A stretch of DNA of 64,000 nucleotides, from positions 186,001 through 250,000 of the forward strand of contig NZ_JALNMH010000008.1 of NCBI RefSeq assembly GCF_023156535.1, given 5' to 3'. The DNA is from Pseudomarimonas salicorniae (GTDB lineage: Bacteria; Pseudomonadota; Gammaproteobacteria; Xanthomonadales; Xanthomonadaceae). Position 1 is the stretch's first letter. Every line of letters starts with the position of its first letter. Position numbers and translations under genes: made by a program. This document shows positions 18,435 through 28,898 of the stretch, piece by piece. The notes below the pieces were generated by a model that made no database searches, was not told where the DNA came from, and saw only the letters and a list, made by a program, of their open reading frames with translations.

Positions 18435-18510
18435 TGGTGGCCAGGGAGGGAATCGAACCCCCGACACGGGGATTTTCAATCCCCTGCTCTACCAACTGAG
18501 CTACCTGGCC
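18435..18510 (-). tRNA. tRNA-Phe (anticodon GAA)
   Basis: The minus strand folds as a full 76-base cloverleaf: acceptor GGCCAGG/CCTGGCC, D arm GCTC-AGTTGGTA-GAGC, anticodon stem GGGGA/TCCCC with loop TTGAAAA giving anticodon GAA, variable loop GTGTC, T arm GGGGG-TTCGATT-CCCTC, discriminator A and an encoded CCA. A strong promoter lies upstream. The 3' end is duplicated twice downstream of the gene. Confidence 0.97.
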
Positions 18511-18514
18511 AGGA

Positions 18515-18537
18515 ACCGCGGGCCGAACGGCCGCGGT
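18515..18537 (-). other. Hairpin in the 5' leader of the tRNA-Phe transcript
   Basis: ACCGCGGgCCG-AA-CGGCCGCGGT forms a ten-pair stem with one bulge between the predicted transcription start and the tRNA 5' end. It would place a structured leader directly before the RNase P site. Confidence 0.4.
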
Positions 18538-18540
18538 GAA

Positions 18541-18576
18541 GACGCGCATTAAAGCGGCAAGGCTCCTTCTCGTCAA
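18541..18576 (-). promoter_or_regulatory. Sigma-70 promoter of tRNA-Phe
   Basis: On the minus strand TTGACG and TTTAAT are separated by exactly 17 bases, and the -10 box is followed by GCGCGTC, a GC-rich discriminator typical of stringently controlled stable-RNA promoters. Transcription should start near 18541. Confidence 0.7.
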
Positions 18577-18664
18577 GGGGGCAACACGCGATGGCAGGCG
18601 ATGGCGGGCTCGGTCTGTGGCTGCCACACTGGCCGCCAACAATTCGACAGCGAGGAGCTCCCCA

Positions 18665-20422
18665 ATGGCCGAGCCGACTGCCGCCCCGACCCTGCGCCGC
18701 GACCGCAGCGCGGCGAAACAGCTGTTCTTCGGCGATATCTTCGAGGAGAACCTGTTCCCCTACCCCTCGATGCGCGAGCGCGACCGGGAAATGCTCGGGG
18801 CCATGGTCGACGCCATCGACGACTTCCTCGACGCCCACGCCAAACAGCTCAAGGAATGGGACGAACACGGCGAGCAGCCGGAGTCCTTCATCCAGGGCCT
18901 GCGCGACATGGGCCTGTTCGGGCTGATCATCCCCGAGGAGCATGGTGGCCTTGAACTGAGCAATGCAGCCTACGCGCGCGTGCTCGGGCAGACCTCGCGA
19001 CACGACAGCTCGGTGTCACTGACCATCGGCGCGCACTCCTCGATCGGCATGAAGGGGCTTCTGCTCTGGGGCACAGACGAGCAGAAGGCCCGCTACCTGC
19101 CGCGGCTGGCCAGCGGCGAGCTGATCGCGGCGTTCTGCCTGACCGAGTCGGGTGCCGGCTCGGATGCCGCCTCGATCCGGACCAGGGCGGAGAAGCAGGA
19201 CGACGGCAGCTGGTTGCTCAACGGCGAAAAGATCTGGATCACCAATGGCGGCATCGCCGGCTTCTACACGGTGTTTGCGCGCACCGACGGCGAGGGCGGG
19301 AAGATGAGCGCCTTCATGGTGGAGGCGGACTGGCCCGGGGTCGCCCACGGCCCACACGAACACAAGATGGGCATCCGCTCGAACAGCACCACCACGGTCA
19401 GTTTCACCGACGTGCGGGTGCCGGCGGAAAATCTGCTCGGCGAGGAGGGCAAGGGCTTCAAGGTCGCCATGTCGATCCTCAACAACGGCCGCACCGGCCT
19501 TGGCGGCGGCGCCGTGGGCGCAATGAAGAACCTGATCCGGCTGGCCACCGCCCAGGCCCAGGACCGCAAGCAGTTCGGCAAGCCGATCGCCGAGTTCGGC
19601 CTGGTCCGCGAGAAGCTGGCGCAGATGGCGGTGGACTGCTTCTGCGCCGAGAGCACGGTGTTCATGGTCGCCCACTACATCGACTCGGGCGTCGAGGACT
19701 ATTCGCTGGAGGCGGCGATCAGCAAGGTATTCGCCTCGGAGGCGATCCAGCGCTGCGCACACGAGGCCCTGCAGATCGCCGCGGGTAACGGCTACATGAA
19801 GGAGTACCCGTACGAGAAGATCGTTCGCGATTCGCGCATCCTGTCGATCTTCGAGGGTACCAACGAGATCCTGCGCCTCTACGTCGCGCTATCCGGCTTG
19901 AAGGATGTCGGCGCCCAGCTCGGCGAGCTGAAGGCGGCAGTAGGCTCGATCTTCAACGACCCGATCAAGGGCTTCGGCGTACTGTCGGGTTACGCACAGC
20001 GGCGGATCAGCCATAGCACGGGATTCGGAGCCGACCGCATCCTGCGCCAGCTGCCGCCGCGGCTGGCCACCTGCGCCAAGGTCTACGAGAAATACGCCAA
20101 CGAGCTGTCGCGGGTGTCCGACGAGGCGCTGCGCGAACACCGCCGCGGGATCACCGAGCAGCAGTTCGTGCTGAAGCGGCTCGGCGAGCTGGCCATGGAC
20201 CTGTTCGTCGGACTGTGCGCGCTGTCCCGGGCCGACACCCTGGCCAAGTCGAACGCCGAGGGCGCGGACCAGGCGATCCGCATCGTCGAGATCTTCACCG
20301 CCCAGGCGAGGCGGCGGATGTTCCGCTGCGTGAAGGGCATGGAGCGCAACGAGGATGATTCCGTGGATCGCCTGGCCGGCGACCTGCTCGGCCGCGGCGC
20401 CTATCCTTTCGACGTGCTCTGA
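18665..20422 (+). CDS. Acyl-CoA dehydrogenase (VLCAD/ACAD9-like, with C-terminal extension)
   Basis: This FAD enzyme oxidises acyl-CoA to trans-2-enoyl-CoA in beta-oxidation. The 585 residues hold the usual N-terminal helical, middle beta and C-terminal helical domains (about 30-430), with CLTESGAGSDAASIRT, WITNGGIAGFYTVFA, SIFEGTNEILRL (catalytic Glu397) and HEALQIAAGNGY, followed by a helical extension of about 170 residues as in very-long-chain type enzymes. I chose ATG at 18665 because GAGGAG lies seven bases before it and the sequence MAEPTAAPTLRRDRSAAKQ fits; the frame is open back to 18536 over the tRNA promoter. Six bases separate it from the NUDIX gene, so the two are probably co-transcribed. 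Confidence 0.9.
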   Translation: MAEPTAAPTLRRDRSAAKQLFFGDIFEENLFPYPSMRERDREMLGAMVDAIDDFLDAHAKQLKEWDEHGEQPESFIQGLRDMGLFGLIIPEEHGGLELSNAAYARVLGQTSRHDSSVSLTIGAHSSIGMKGLLLWGTDEQKARYLPRLASGELIAAFCLTESGAGSDAASIRTRAEKQDDGSWLLNGEKIWITNGGIAGFYTVFARTDGEGGKMSAFMVEADWPGVAHGPHEHKMGIRSNSTTTVSFTDVRVPAENLLGEEGKGFKVAMSILNNGRTGLGGGAVGAMKNLIRLATAQAQDRKQFGKPIAEFGLVREKLAQMAVDCFCAESTVFMVAHYIDSGVEDYSLEAAISKVFASEAIQRCAHEALQIAAGNGYMKEYPYEKIVRDSRILSIFEGTNEILRLYVALSGLKDVGAQLGELKAAVGSIFNDPIKGFGVLSGYAQRRISHSTGFGADRILRQLPPRLATCAKVYEKYANELSRVSDEALREHRRGITEQQFVLKRLGELAMDLFVGLCALSRADTLAKSNAEGADQAIRIVEIFTAQARRRMFRCVKGMERNEDDSVDRLAGDLLGRGAYPFDVL

Positions 20423-20428
20423 GCCCCG

Positions 20429-20842
20429 ATGCGGGGCCGGCAGGCGGTAGCCATCGTGTTGGTCGAGCAGGGACGAATGCTGCTGATCCGCCGCGCCGAG
20501 GGCGTACCCCGCCCCGGCTTCTGGTCTCCGCCCACGGGCTGGGTCGAGCCCGGAGAGAGTCCCGCTGAAGCCGCAGTGCGCGAGGCGAAGGAGGAGCTGG
20601 GCCTCGAGGTCAGCGCCGAGCGCGAGGTCTGGCATTGCCACAGCGACGACGGCCGGCTGCGGATCGACTGGTGGCAGGTTACCCGTCTCGCCGGCGAACT
20701 CCGACCCGATCCCGCCGAGGTCGCTGCATACCGGTGGGTGGATGCCGGGGCATTCTTCGACCTGACCCCGACTTTCCGGCAACACCACGATTTCTTCCGC
20801 GACCGATTGCCAAGCCTTGTTGGGGCGCCGCCCGCTGACTGA
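20429..20842 (+). CDS. NUDIX hydrolase
   Basis: The 137-residue protein contains a complete Nudix box from Gly37 to Leu59 (GWVEPGESPAEAAVREAKEE, then LGL), which binds the metal and cleaves nucleoside diphosphates linked to another group. It is the size of a single-domain Nudix enzyme. The substrate cannot be read from sequence; because the gene follows the acyl-CoA dehydrogenase by six bases, a CoA-type or nucleotide house-cleaning role is possible but unproven. Confidence 0.85.
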   Translation: MRGRQAVAIVLVEQGRMLLIRRAEGVPRPGFWSPPTGWVEPGESPAEAAVREAKEELGLEVSAEREVWHCHSDDGRLRIDWWQVTRLAGELRPDPAEVAAYRWVDAGAFFDLTPTFRQHHDFFRDRLPSLVGAPPAD

Positions 20843-20899
20843 CCGATTCGGGCCGCAATGCGGCCGTTCGCCGCGGCCGATCAAACATGGAGCGGCTTT

Positions 20900-20998
20900 C
20901 TGTGGGAGTGCCCTTGGGCGCGACCGCGGAGTCGCGCTCTGGCCGCGGTCTGTGGTGAATCCGTAGCGCTGCCGTCGCGCCCAAGGGCGCTCCCACAG
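20900..20998. repeat. Solo copy of palindromic repeat family R1
   Basis: The sequence reads CTGTGGGAGTGCCCTTGGGC to GGGCGCTCCCACAG with the conserved centre CTCTGGCCGCGGTCTGTGG. One internal base departs from symmetry (GCCGTCGCG). Confidence 0.85.
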
Positions 20999-21105
20999 TC
21001 GGATCTCGTTGGATTTCGGGGATGCGGTCGAAGCTGGCGGGATCTAGACGCGCCAGAAGGGCGCGAAGCGGACGTTCGCCGCGGCTTCGGATCGGCGGGC
21101 CTTTC

Positions 21106-21302
21106 GTAGGAGCGGACATGGCCGCGACCGCGGAGGTTCGCTCTGGCCGCGGTCTGTGGAAAACACGTCACGCCGCGGTCGCGCCCATGTGCGCTCCTAC
21201 AATCGGGCTTCGTTGGGCGTCAGTGAGCCTCATAGGGTGTGCCTTGGCGCACCGATATGGGCGTTCGGACGGTACGCCCGGTGCGGCAAGCCGCACCCTA
21301 TG
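21106..21302. repeat. Composite repeat module in inverted order (R1, linker, R2), copy 2
   Basis: R1 (21106-21201) has the GTAGGAGCGGACATGGCCGC type of end, the linker reads GGGCTTCGTTGGGCGTCAGT, and R2 is 21231-21302. The whole unit is the reverse complement of the order seen in the other four modules. Confidence 0.85.
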
Positions 21303-21344
21303 AATGTCCGGTTCGCGCCCGTGCCGCGCCATCGGGTGCTCTGA

Positions 21345-22508
21345 TCACCCTTGCCGGCGGTCCGGGCGGGAGGCCTTTTCCCGGTACATCGCGGCATCGG
21401 CCTCGCGCAGGGCCTTGTCCGCGGCGCCGCCGCGGGGAAGCACGGTGCGTCCGATACTCACACCGAGCGCGGGCAGGCCGGGGGCGGAGCGGGCGAGTTC
21501 CTCGCGAAGGGCCGGCAGGACATCCGCGCTCATCCCGGGAGGCCCGATCACGACAAACTCGTCGCCGGCAAAGCGAATCGTGGCCAGCGCGCCGCTCAGG
21601 TGCTTGCGCAGGGCGTCGGCGAACCGCTTCAGGCAGGCATCGCCAATGTCATGGCCCTGGGTGTCGTTGATCCGCTTGAACTCGTCCAGGTCGAGGAACA
21701 GGACCTCCAGATCGCGGTCGCGATGGGCCTCGAGCAGCGGCTTGAGCATGCGCCGGTTGTACAGGCCTGTCAGCGGATCGCGCTCGGCGACGACCCTCAG
21801 CGCCTCGTGCGCGCGCCCGAGCTCGGCATGGCTGTCGAGCATCTCGGCATGGACCCGGTGGGTGATGGCCAGCACACAGCCGAGTGCGATGACCCATTCC
21901 GCGCCGGTGTCGAACGATGAGTGCGCGGCGAGGAACACGCCCACCTGGTCGGGAACGCTACCCTCGGCGCCGAACCGCCGCCAGCCGTAGCCGATCGCTT
22001 CGGCGGCGCCGAGCGCCGCGCGCATGCCGCAGCCGAGCGCCAGCCAGCCCAGGCCCTGTTGCGGCCGGCGCAGACACTGCCAGCAGGCAACCCCGAGGAT
22101 GACCGCGATAAGCGACGCCTGGAACACGCCGATCGTCTCCAGCTGGGTGATCAGGGCGCCGCCAGCCAGCCCGAACACCAACACCCCCGCACCCAGAGGA
22201 AGCAGCAGCCTGGCCGCCCGTTCGACGCGGTCCAGACCGATGACGCCGAGCAGGATCAGCACGAGGAATCCGGTCTTGGCAGTGAAGTAGAGCGCCAGCA
22301 GGAACGGCTTGGCGACGTCACCGGGCTGAATCATCCAGAACGCCCAGGTCACGGTCATGGCCAGGGCATTCGCCGTCCAGGCGTTCACCCACCAACGCAA
22401 CTCGGGACGCTCGGCGGAGCGGGCGTAGACAATGAAGAACAGCGCGATCAGCAGGGTCGAGGAGATCTGGACCGCGGTGCTCCACTGCCAGAGCAGGAGT
22501 TCGATCAT
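21345..22508 (-). CDS. Membrane-bound diguanylate cyclase (GGDEF domain)
   Basis: It should make cyclic di-GMP from two GTP. The 387-residue protein has a seven- or eight-span membrane sensor (about 1-210) and a C-terminal GGDEF domain beginning DPLTGLYNRRML, with LFLDLDEFKRINDTQGHDIGD and the active site RFAGDEF (about 312-318). AGDEF is a functional variant in many cyclases. No RxxD inhibitory site is present five residues upstream, so product feedback at that site is unlikely. It is last in a leftward operon after the SDR and dipeptidyl peptidase genes, 18 bases after the latter. Confidence 0.88.
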   Translation of the reverse strand: MIELLLWQWSTAVQISSTLLIALFFIVYARSAERPELRWWVNAWTANALAMTVTWAFWMIQPGDVAKPFLLALYFTAKTGFLVLILLGVIGLDRVERAARLLLPLGAGVLVFGLAGGALITQLETIGVFQASLIAVILGVACWQCLRRPQQGLGWLALGCGMRAALGAAEAIGYGWRRFGAEGSVPDQVGVFLAAHSSFDTGAEWVIALGCVLAITHRVHAEMLDSHAELGRAHEALRVVAERDPLTGLYNRRMLKPLLEAHRDRDLEVLFLDLDEFKRINDTQGHDIGDACLKRFADALRKHLSGALATIRFAGDEFVVIGPPGMSADVLPALREELARSAPGLPALGVSIGRTVLPRGGAADKALREADAAMYREKASRPDRRQG

Positions 22509-22526
22509 GCTCCGCGCCCCCTCTGG

Positions 22527-25631
<3,105 letters not shown>

Positions 25632-25655
25632 TCAGCCCCAAGGAGCCCTTCCCGC

Positions 25656-26417
25656 ATGTCCGAGTCCCCGTTCGATCTCTCCGGCCGCGTCGCTCTTGTC
25701 AGCGGCGCCTCGCGAGGCATTGGCGAGTCCATCGCCCGTCTGCTGGCCGCGCATGGCGCGCGCGTGATCTGCACCAGCCGGCGCAAGGAAGGCTGCGAGG
25801 CAGTCGCGGCATCGATCCGCGAGGCCGGCGGCCAGGCCGAGGCAATGGCCATGCACGTTGGCGAACCGGAGTCGATCGAGAGCGTGTTCGCCAACCTCGA
25901 GGCCCGCGACTTGAGTCCCGGCCTGCTGGTCAACAACGCAGCGGCCAATCCCTATTTCGGCCCGGCCATCGACATGGACCTCGGCGCCTACGAGAAGACC
26001 GTGGAGGTCAACCTGCGCGGCTATTTCTGGACCATCGTCCAGGCGGCCCGGCGGATGAAGGCGACGGGCGGATCGATCGTCAACGTGGCCTCGGTCAATG
26101 CACGACGCGCAGCGCCGGGCCAGCTGGTCTACTCGATGACCAAGGCCGGCATCGTCAACATGTCGGAGGGATTCGCCAAGGAGCTGGCGCCACACGGCAT
26201 CCGGGTCAATGCGGTGCTGCCGGGCCTGACCGACACCAAGTTCGCCTCGGCGCTGACCGGCAACCCGAAAATCCTCGACATGATGCTCAAGCTGATCCCG
26301 CTCGGCCGGGTCGCCCAGCCCGAGGAGATCGCGCCGCTGGTGCTGTTCCTGCTGTCCCCCGCGGCCAGCTACGTGACCGGCACCACGCTGACCGCGGACG
26401 GCGGCTACCTGGCCTGA
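25656..26417 (+). CDS. SDR family oxidoreductase
   Basis: The 253-residue protein has TGASRGIG in the form SGASRGIG, NNAAANPYFG, the Ser of VNVASVN and YSMTK, with a C-terminal TLTADGGYLA typical of 3-oxoacyl-reductase-like SDRs. The NNAAANPY motif is shared with dehydrogenase/reductase SDR family member 4-like enzymes. It diverges from the SDR at 24794-25594 with only 61 bases between starts, so the promoters must overlap closely. Its 3' end overlaps the amidotransferase gene by 13 bases tail to tail. Confidence 0.87.
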   Translation: MSESPFDLSGRVALVSGASRGIGESIARLLAAHGARVICTSRRKEGCEAVAASIREAGGQAEAMAMHVGEPESIESVFANLEARDLSPGLLVNNAAANPYFGPAIDMDLGAYEKTVEVNLRGYFWTIVQAARRMKATGGSIVNVASVNARRAAPGQLVYSMTKAGIVNMSEGFAKELAPHGIRVNAVLPGLTDTKFASALTGNPKILDMMLKLIPLGRVAQPEEIAPLVLFLLSPAASYVTGTTLTADGGYLA

Positions 26418-27226
26418 ATCGCGCCGCCGGCGGCCCGCGCGGCATCGGCCCGTCGGCGCACCCGTGCGGCCTGCAGCAGACGCGCAAAGAGGGCGAGCTG
26501 GTCGCTGCGCCAGGGCAGGTACTCGGGGTGCCACTGCACCCCGATCCACCAGCGCGGTCCCGTGCCCTCGATCGCCTGGACCACGCCATTGCCCTCACGG
26601 GCGACCACGCGCACGCCCGCGCCAAGGCGGTCGACGGCCTGACGGTGCAGGGCGTTGACCGCCAGGCGGGTGCAGCCCAGCGCCTCGGCGAGACGTGAGT
26701 CGGGCTCGACCACGACTTCGCGCAGCGGGCGCAGGGTCCACAGCTGGGGCGATTCGCCGTAGAAACCGGAAAGGTCCTGGTGCAGGCTGCCGCCGGCGGC
26801 GATGTTCAGCAGCTGGGCACCTCGACAGATGCCCAGCACCGGCAGCCGGCGCTGCTCTGCCGCACGGATCAGCTGCAGCTCGAGCACGTCGCGGGCGACA
26901 TCACCGCGTCGGTACTGGGCGCTGCTCAGGATCCAGCGCAGGACAAACAGCACCGGCGCGAACAGCTGGCCGAGCAAGCCACCCTTGGCGGGTCGATCGG
27001 GCGCGCCATCCCAAAGACCCTCGCCGTAGTGGCTGGGATCGATGTCCGCTCCGCCGCCGAGAAGCAGGGCGTCGAAGTCGGGCAGCTCCCCGGCATCGCG
27101 GGGCCGATAGCGCACCGGTCGCCCGCCGACCCGACGGATGGCCAGCGCAGCGGCCCACCAGGCAAGCGTGCCGCCGGCATCGGGCCCGCTGACCAGCACG
27201 ATGGGGCGCCCCGCGCGCTCAGCCAT
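26405..27226 (-). CDS. Class I glutamine amidotransferase-like hydrolase (PuuD/gamma-glutamyl hydrolase type)
   Basis: The 273-residue protein belongs to the peptidase C26 / PuuD group, which hydrolyse gamma-glutamyl amide bonds. The nucleophile is Cys134 in GICRGAQLLN, and the His233/Glu235 pair is in GVQWHPE. LLLGGGADIDPSHYGEG is the family GGxDIxP signature. Its start overlaps the stop of the upstream amidoligase gene by eight bases, so the two are made together: one would form an amide or isopeptide bond and the other could trim it or supply ammonia. A hydrophobic stretch (about 85-101) is inserted compared with PuuD and might touch the membrane. Confidence 0.85.
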   Translation of the reverse strand: MAERAGRPIVLVSGPDAGGTLAWWAAALAIRRVGGRPVRYRPRDAGELPDFDALLLGGGADIDPSHYGEGLWDGAPDRPAKGGLLGQLFAPVLFVLRWILSSAQYRRGDVARDVLELQLIRAAEQRRLPVLGICRGAQLLNIAAGGSLHQDLSGFYGESPQLWTLRPLREVVVEPDSRLAEALGCTRLAVNALHRQAVDRLGAGVRVVAREGNGVVQAIEGTGPRWWIGVQWHPEYLPWRSDQLALFARLLQAARVRRRADAARAAGGAIQAR

Positions 27227-28226
27227 TCCGCGCCGCCAGATGTTCGTGCATGCGTCGCCGCCACTCGCCGGTCAGGCCGGACAGCCAGCGTCGCTTCGAG
27301 TCCTGCCAGGCTTCGCAGAGCTGTTCTAGCTGGTCTGTATCGGCCGCCAGCCGTTCGACCTGGACCCAATGATTCCAGGCACCGGCCAGGCGCCAGTCGG
27401 GCTCGTCGATGTGGCAGTTGGGCAGGCGGTAGTGGAAGGCCGGGCGCGGCTGGACCAGCTCGGGCTCTTCCACGTGCTCCAGCAGACCGCGGCCCTCAAG
27501 CTCGACCAGCGCAGGCAGCAGGTCCAGCTCGTGGTTGCGCGAGCCGACCAGGCGGGCGTAGTCGTCGGCGAGCTGCGGCCGGTTGGGCTGGTAGTCCGGG
27601 TGCATCAACAGCTCGATCCAGGGCTCGGGCCATGCCCGGATGTGCGGGCCGATCCTGCGCGACCAGTCGATGTCGGACTGGTCGACGATCCAGTCGCGCA
27701 GCAGGACAAAGGCGCGCAGGTGATTGCGCAGCGAGCGCGCGGTGTGATCGGACAGCTCCGGATTCATGTGCAGGCCGAAGCCGTAGAAGAGCGAATCGCC
27801 GGTCCCGCGCGCCTTCAGACGACGCAGCGCCTCGCGCAGGGATTCGGCCAGATCAAGCTGATCCAGCGGAATGGGCGGCGTCACCAGCTCATGGGGCACG
27901 ACCACGGACACGGTCGAACGCAGCGCCGACTCCAGGGCCGCGCGGACGTCGAGCGTCGAGGGGTCGAGGCCCAGGTGACCCAACCACTCCAGATGCTTGC
28001 GCTCCTTGAGGATCCGCGCATCCACCTCGAGCCGGAAGTCGCCCAGCTCGTGACCGGTCAGCTTGATGCAGAACGGGTTGGAGGCGTCGATGTCCGCACC
28101 GAGCTCCTCGGCAAGCGCCTCTGCCGCGCGGTCGATATCGAGCCCGGCGTACTCCAGCTCGATGCCAACGCGCCTCTGCTCGCCGGACGGCGTCCTGGAC
28201 TCGGGCGGTTCGTGGAAGGCCGTCAT
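27219..28226 (-). CDS. Amidoligase family protein (glutamine-synthetase/GCS-like fold)
   Basis: The 335-residue protein begins its conserved domain with RVGIELEYAGLD; Glu23 and Glu25 are the metal-binding pair expected in COOH-NH2 ligases of the amidoligase_2 family. Other signs are LEVDARIL and FYGFGLHMNPEL, the latter like the G-x-H-x-N strand of the fold. These enzymes are predicted from comparative genomics to join an amino group to a carboxylate using ATP, on peptides, cell wall or small molecules. It sits between a small Gly-rich membrane protein gene (20 bases upstream) and a class I amidotransferase gene (8-base overlap). The true substrate is unknown. Confidence 0.78.
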   Translation of the reverse strand: MTAFHEPPESRTPSGEQRRVGIELEYAGLDIDRAAEALAEELGADIDASNPFCIKLTGHELGDFRLEVDARILKERKHLEWLGHLGLDPSTLDVRAALESALRSTVSVVVPHELVTPPIPLDQLDLAESLREALRRLKARGTGDSLFYGFGLHMNPELSDHTARSLRNHLRAFVLLRDWIVDQSDIDWSRRIGPHIRAWPEPWIELLMHPDYQPNRPQLADDYARLVGSRNHELDLLPALVELEGRGLLEHVEEPELVQPRPAFHYRLPNCHIDEPDWRLAGAWNHWVQVERLAADTDQLEQLCEAWQDSKRRWLSGLTGEWRRRMHEHLAARNG

Positions 28227-28246
28227 ACAGCGCGTTCCGCGATCGC

Positions 28247-28747
28247 TCAGGCGAGCGCCGTGGGCGTCTCGTAGTCGATCCGCTCGGCACCGGCGGCGAT
28301 CAGGGCCGGCTCAAGCTGCTTGAGGGTGCCTTCCTCGGCATCCAGGACCAGAAGCACCTCGCCCCGCTCAATTCGCTCCTCGAACAGCCGCTGTACCTCA
28401 TTGGGAACGCCGGCGCCCACCAGGGCCGCGCTCCAGCTGCCGACGGCAGCGCCTGCCACGCCGAGCAAGGCCGCGCCGGCAAGGGTGACACCGACGCCCG
28501 GGATGGCCGCAGCCATGAGGCCGGCGAGCAGCCCGATGCTGCCCCCACCCGTCGCGCCGCGCAGGGCGGCGGGGACGAAGTCGCTGGTCGCGGAATCCTT
28601 GAGCGAGTCCGGGATAGCGTTGAGACTGATGTCGCGGCGCGCCACCAGTGAGATCGATTCGTCGTCGAGGCCCGCCCCGCGAGCGAGGTCGACGGTCCGG
28701 ACCGCCTGATCGATCTGTTTGAGCGAGAACACGTGTCGGATTTTCAT
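28247..28747 (-). CDS. Small Gly-rich membrane protein (DUF1269-like)
   Basis: The 166-residue protein has a soluble N-terminal ferredoxin-like part (about 1-65; FSLKQIDQAVRTVDLARGAG), a Gly/Ala-rich hydrophobic hairpin (about 68-112; GGGSIGLLAGLMAAAIPGVG) resembling a glycine zipper, and a soluble end with VLLVLDAEEG. This layout resembles DUF1269-type stress-related membrane proteins, though I cannot assign the family firmly. AGGAGA lies a few bases before ATG at 28747, which fixes the start. It is the first gene of the operon with the amidoligase and amidotransferase, so it may anchor or regulate them. Confidence 0.65.
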   Translation of the reverse strand: MKIRHVFSLKQIDQAVRTVDLARGAGLDDESISLVARRDISLNAIPDSLKDSATSDFVPAALRGATGGGSIGLLAGLMAAAIPGVGVTLAGAALLGVAGAAVGSWSAALVGAGVPNEVQRLFEERIERGEVLLVLDAEEGTLKQLEPALIAAGAERIDYETPTALA

Positions 28748-28853
28748 CAGCTTCTCCTTGGGGATAGGGCTGGATTGGAGCGTCCCTTCACGTCTCGACA
28801 TTACTTTAGCGGCGGTGAACGCTGCGGCAACCCGCAAGCGCCCGGCGGACACG

Positions 28854-28874
28854 AAAAGGGGCCCAGCGGGCCCC
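28854..28874 (-). terminator. Intrinsic terminator of tolC
   Basis: On the minus strand GGGGCCC-GCT-GGGCCCC is followed directly by TTTT, about 25 bases past the tolC stop codon. The stem is perfect over seven pairs. Confidence 0.8.
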
Positions 28875-28898
28875 GTTCCGTACCCTTTCGGCAGGGGC

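Larger units (their letters stand above)
20843..21344. other. 502-base intergenic repeat region between convergent genes
   Basis: The space between the NUDIX gene and the diguanylate cyclase gene contains a solo R1 and an inverted composite R1-linker-R2 module, and no supported gene. Confidence 0.75.

Noticed and set aside
18014..18499. Plus-strand frame ending REGIEPPTRGFSIPCSTN
   Set aside because: This is the well-known false protein made by reading a tRNA-Phe gene backwards, plus the tandem repeats beside it.
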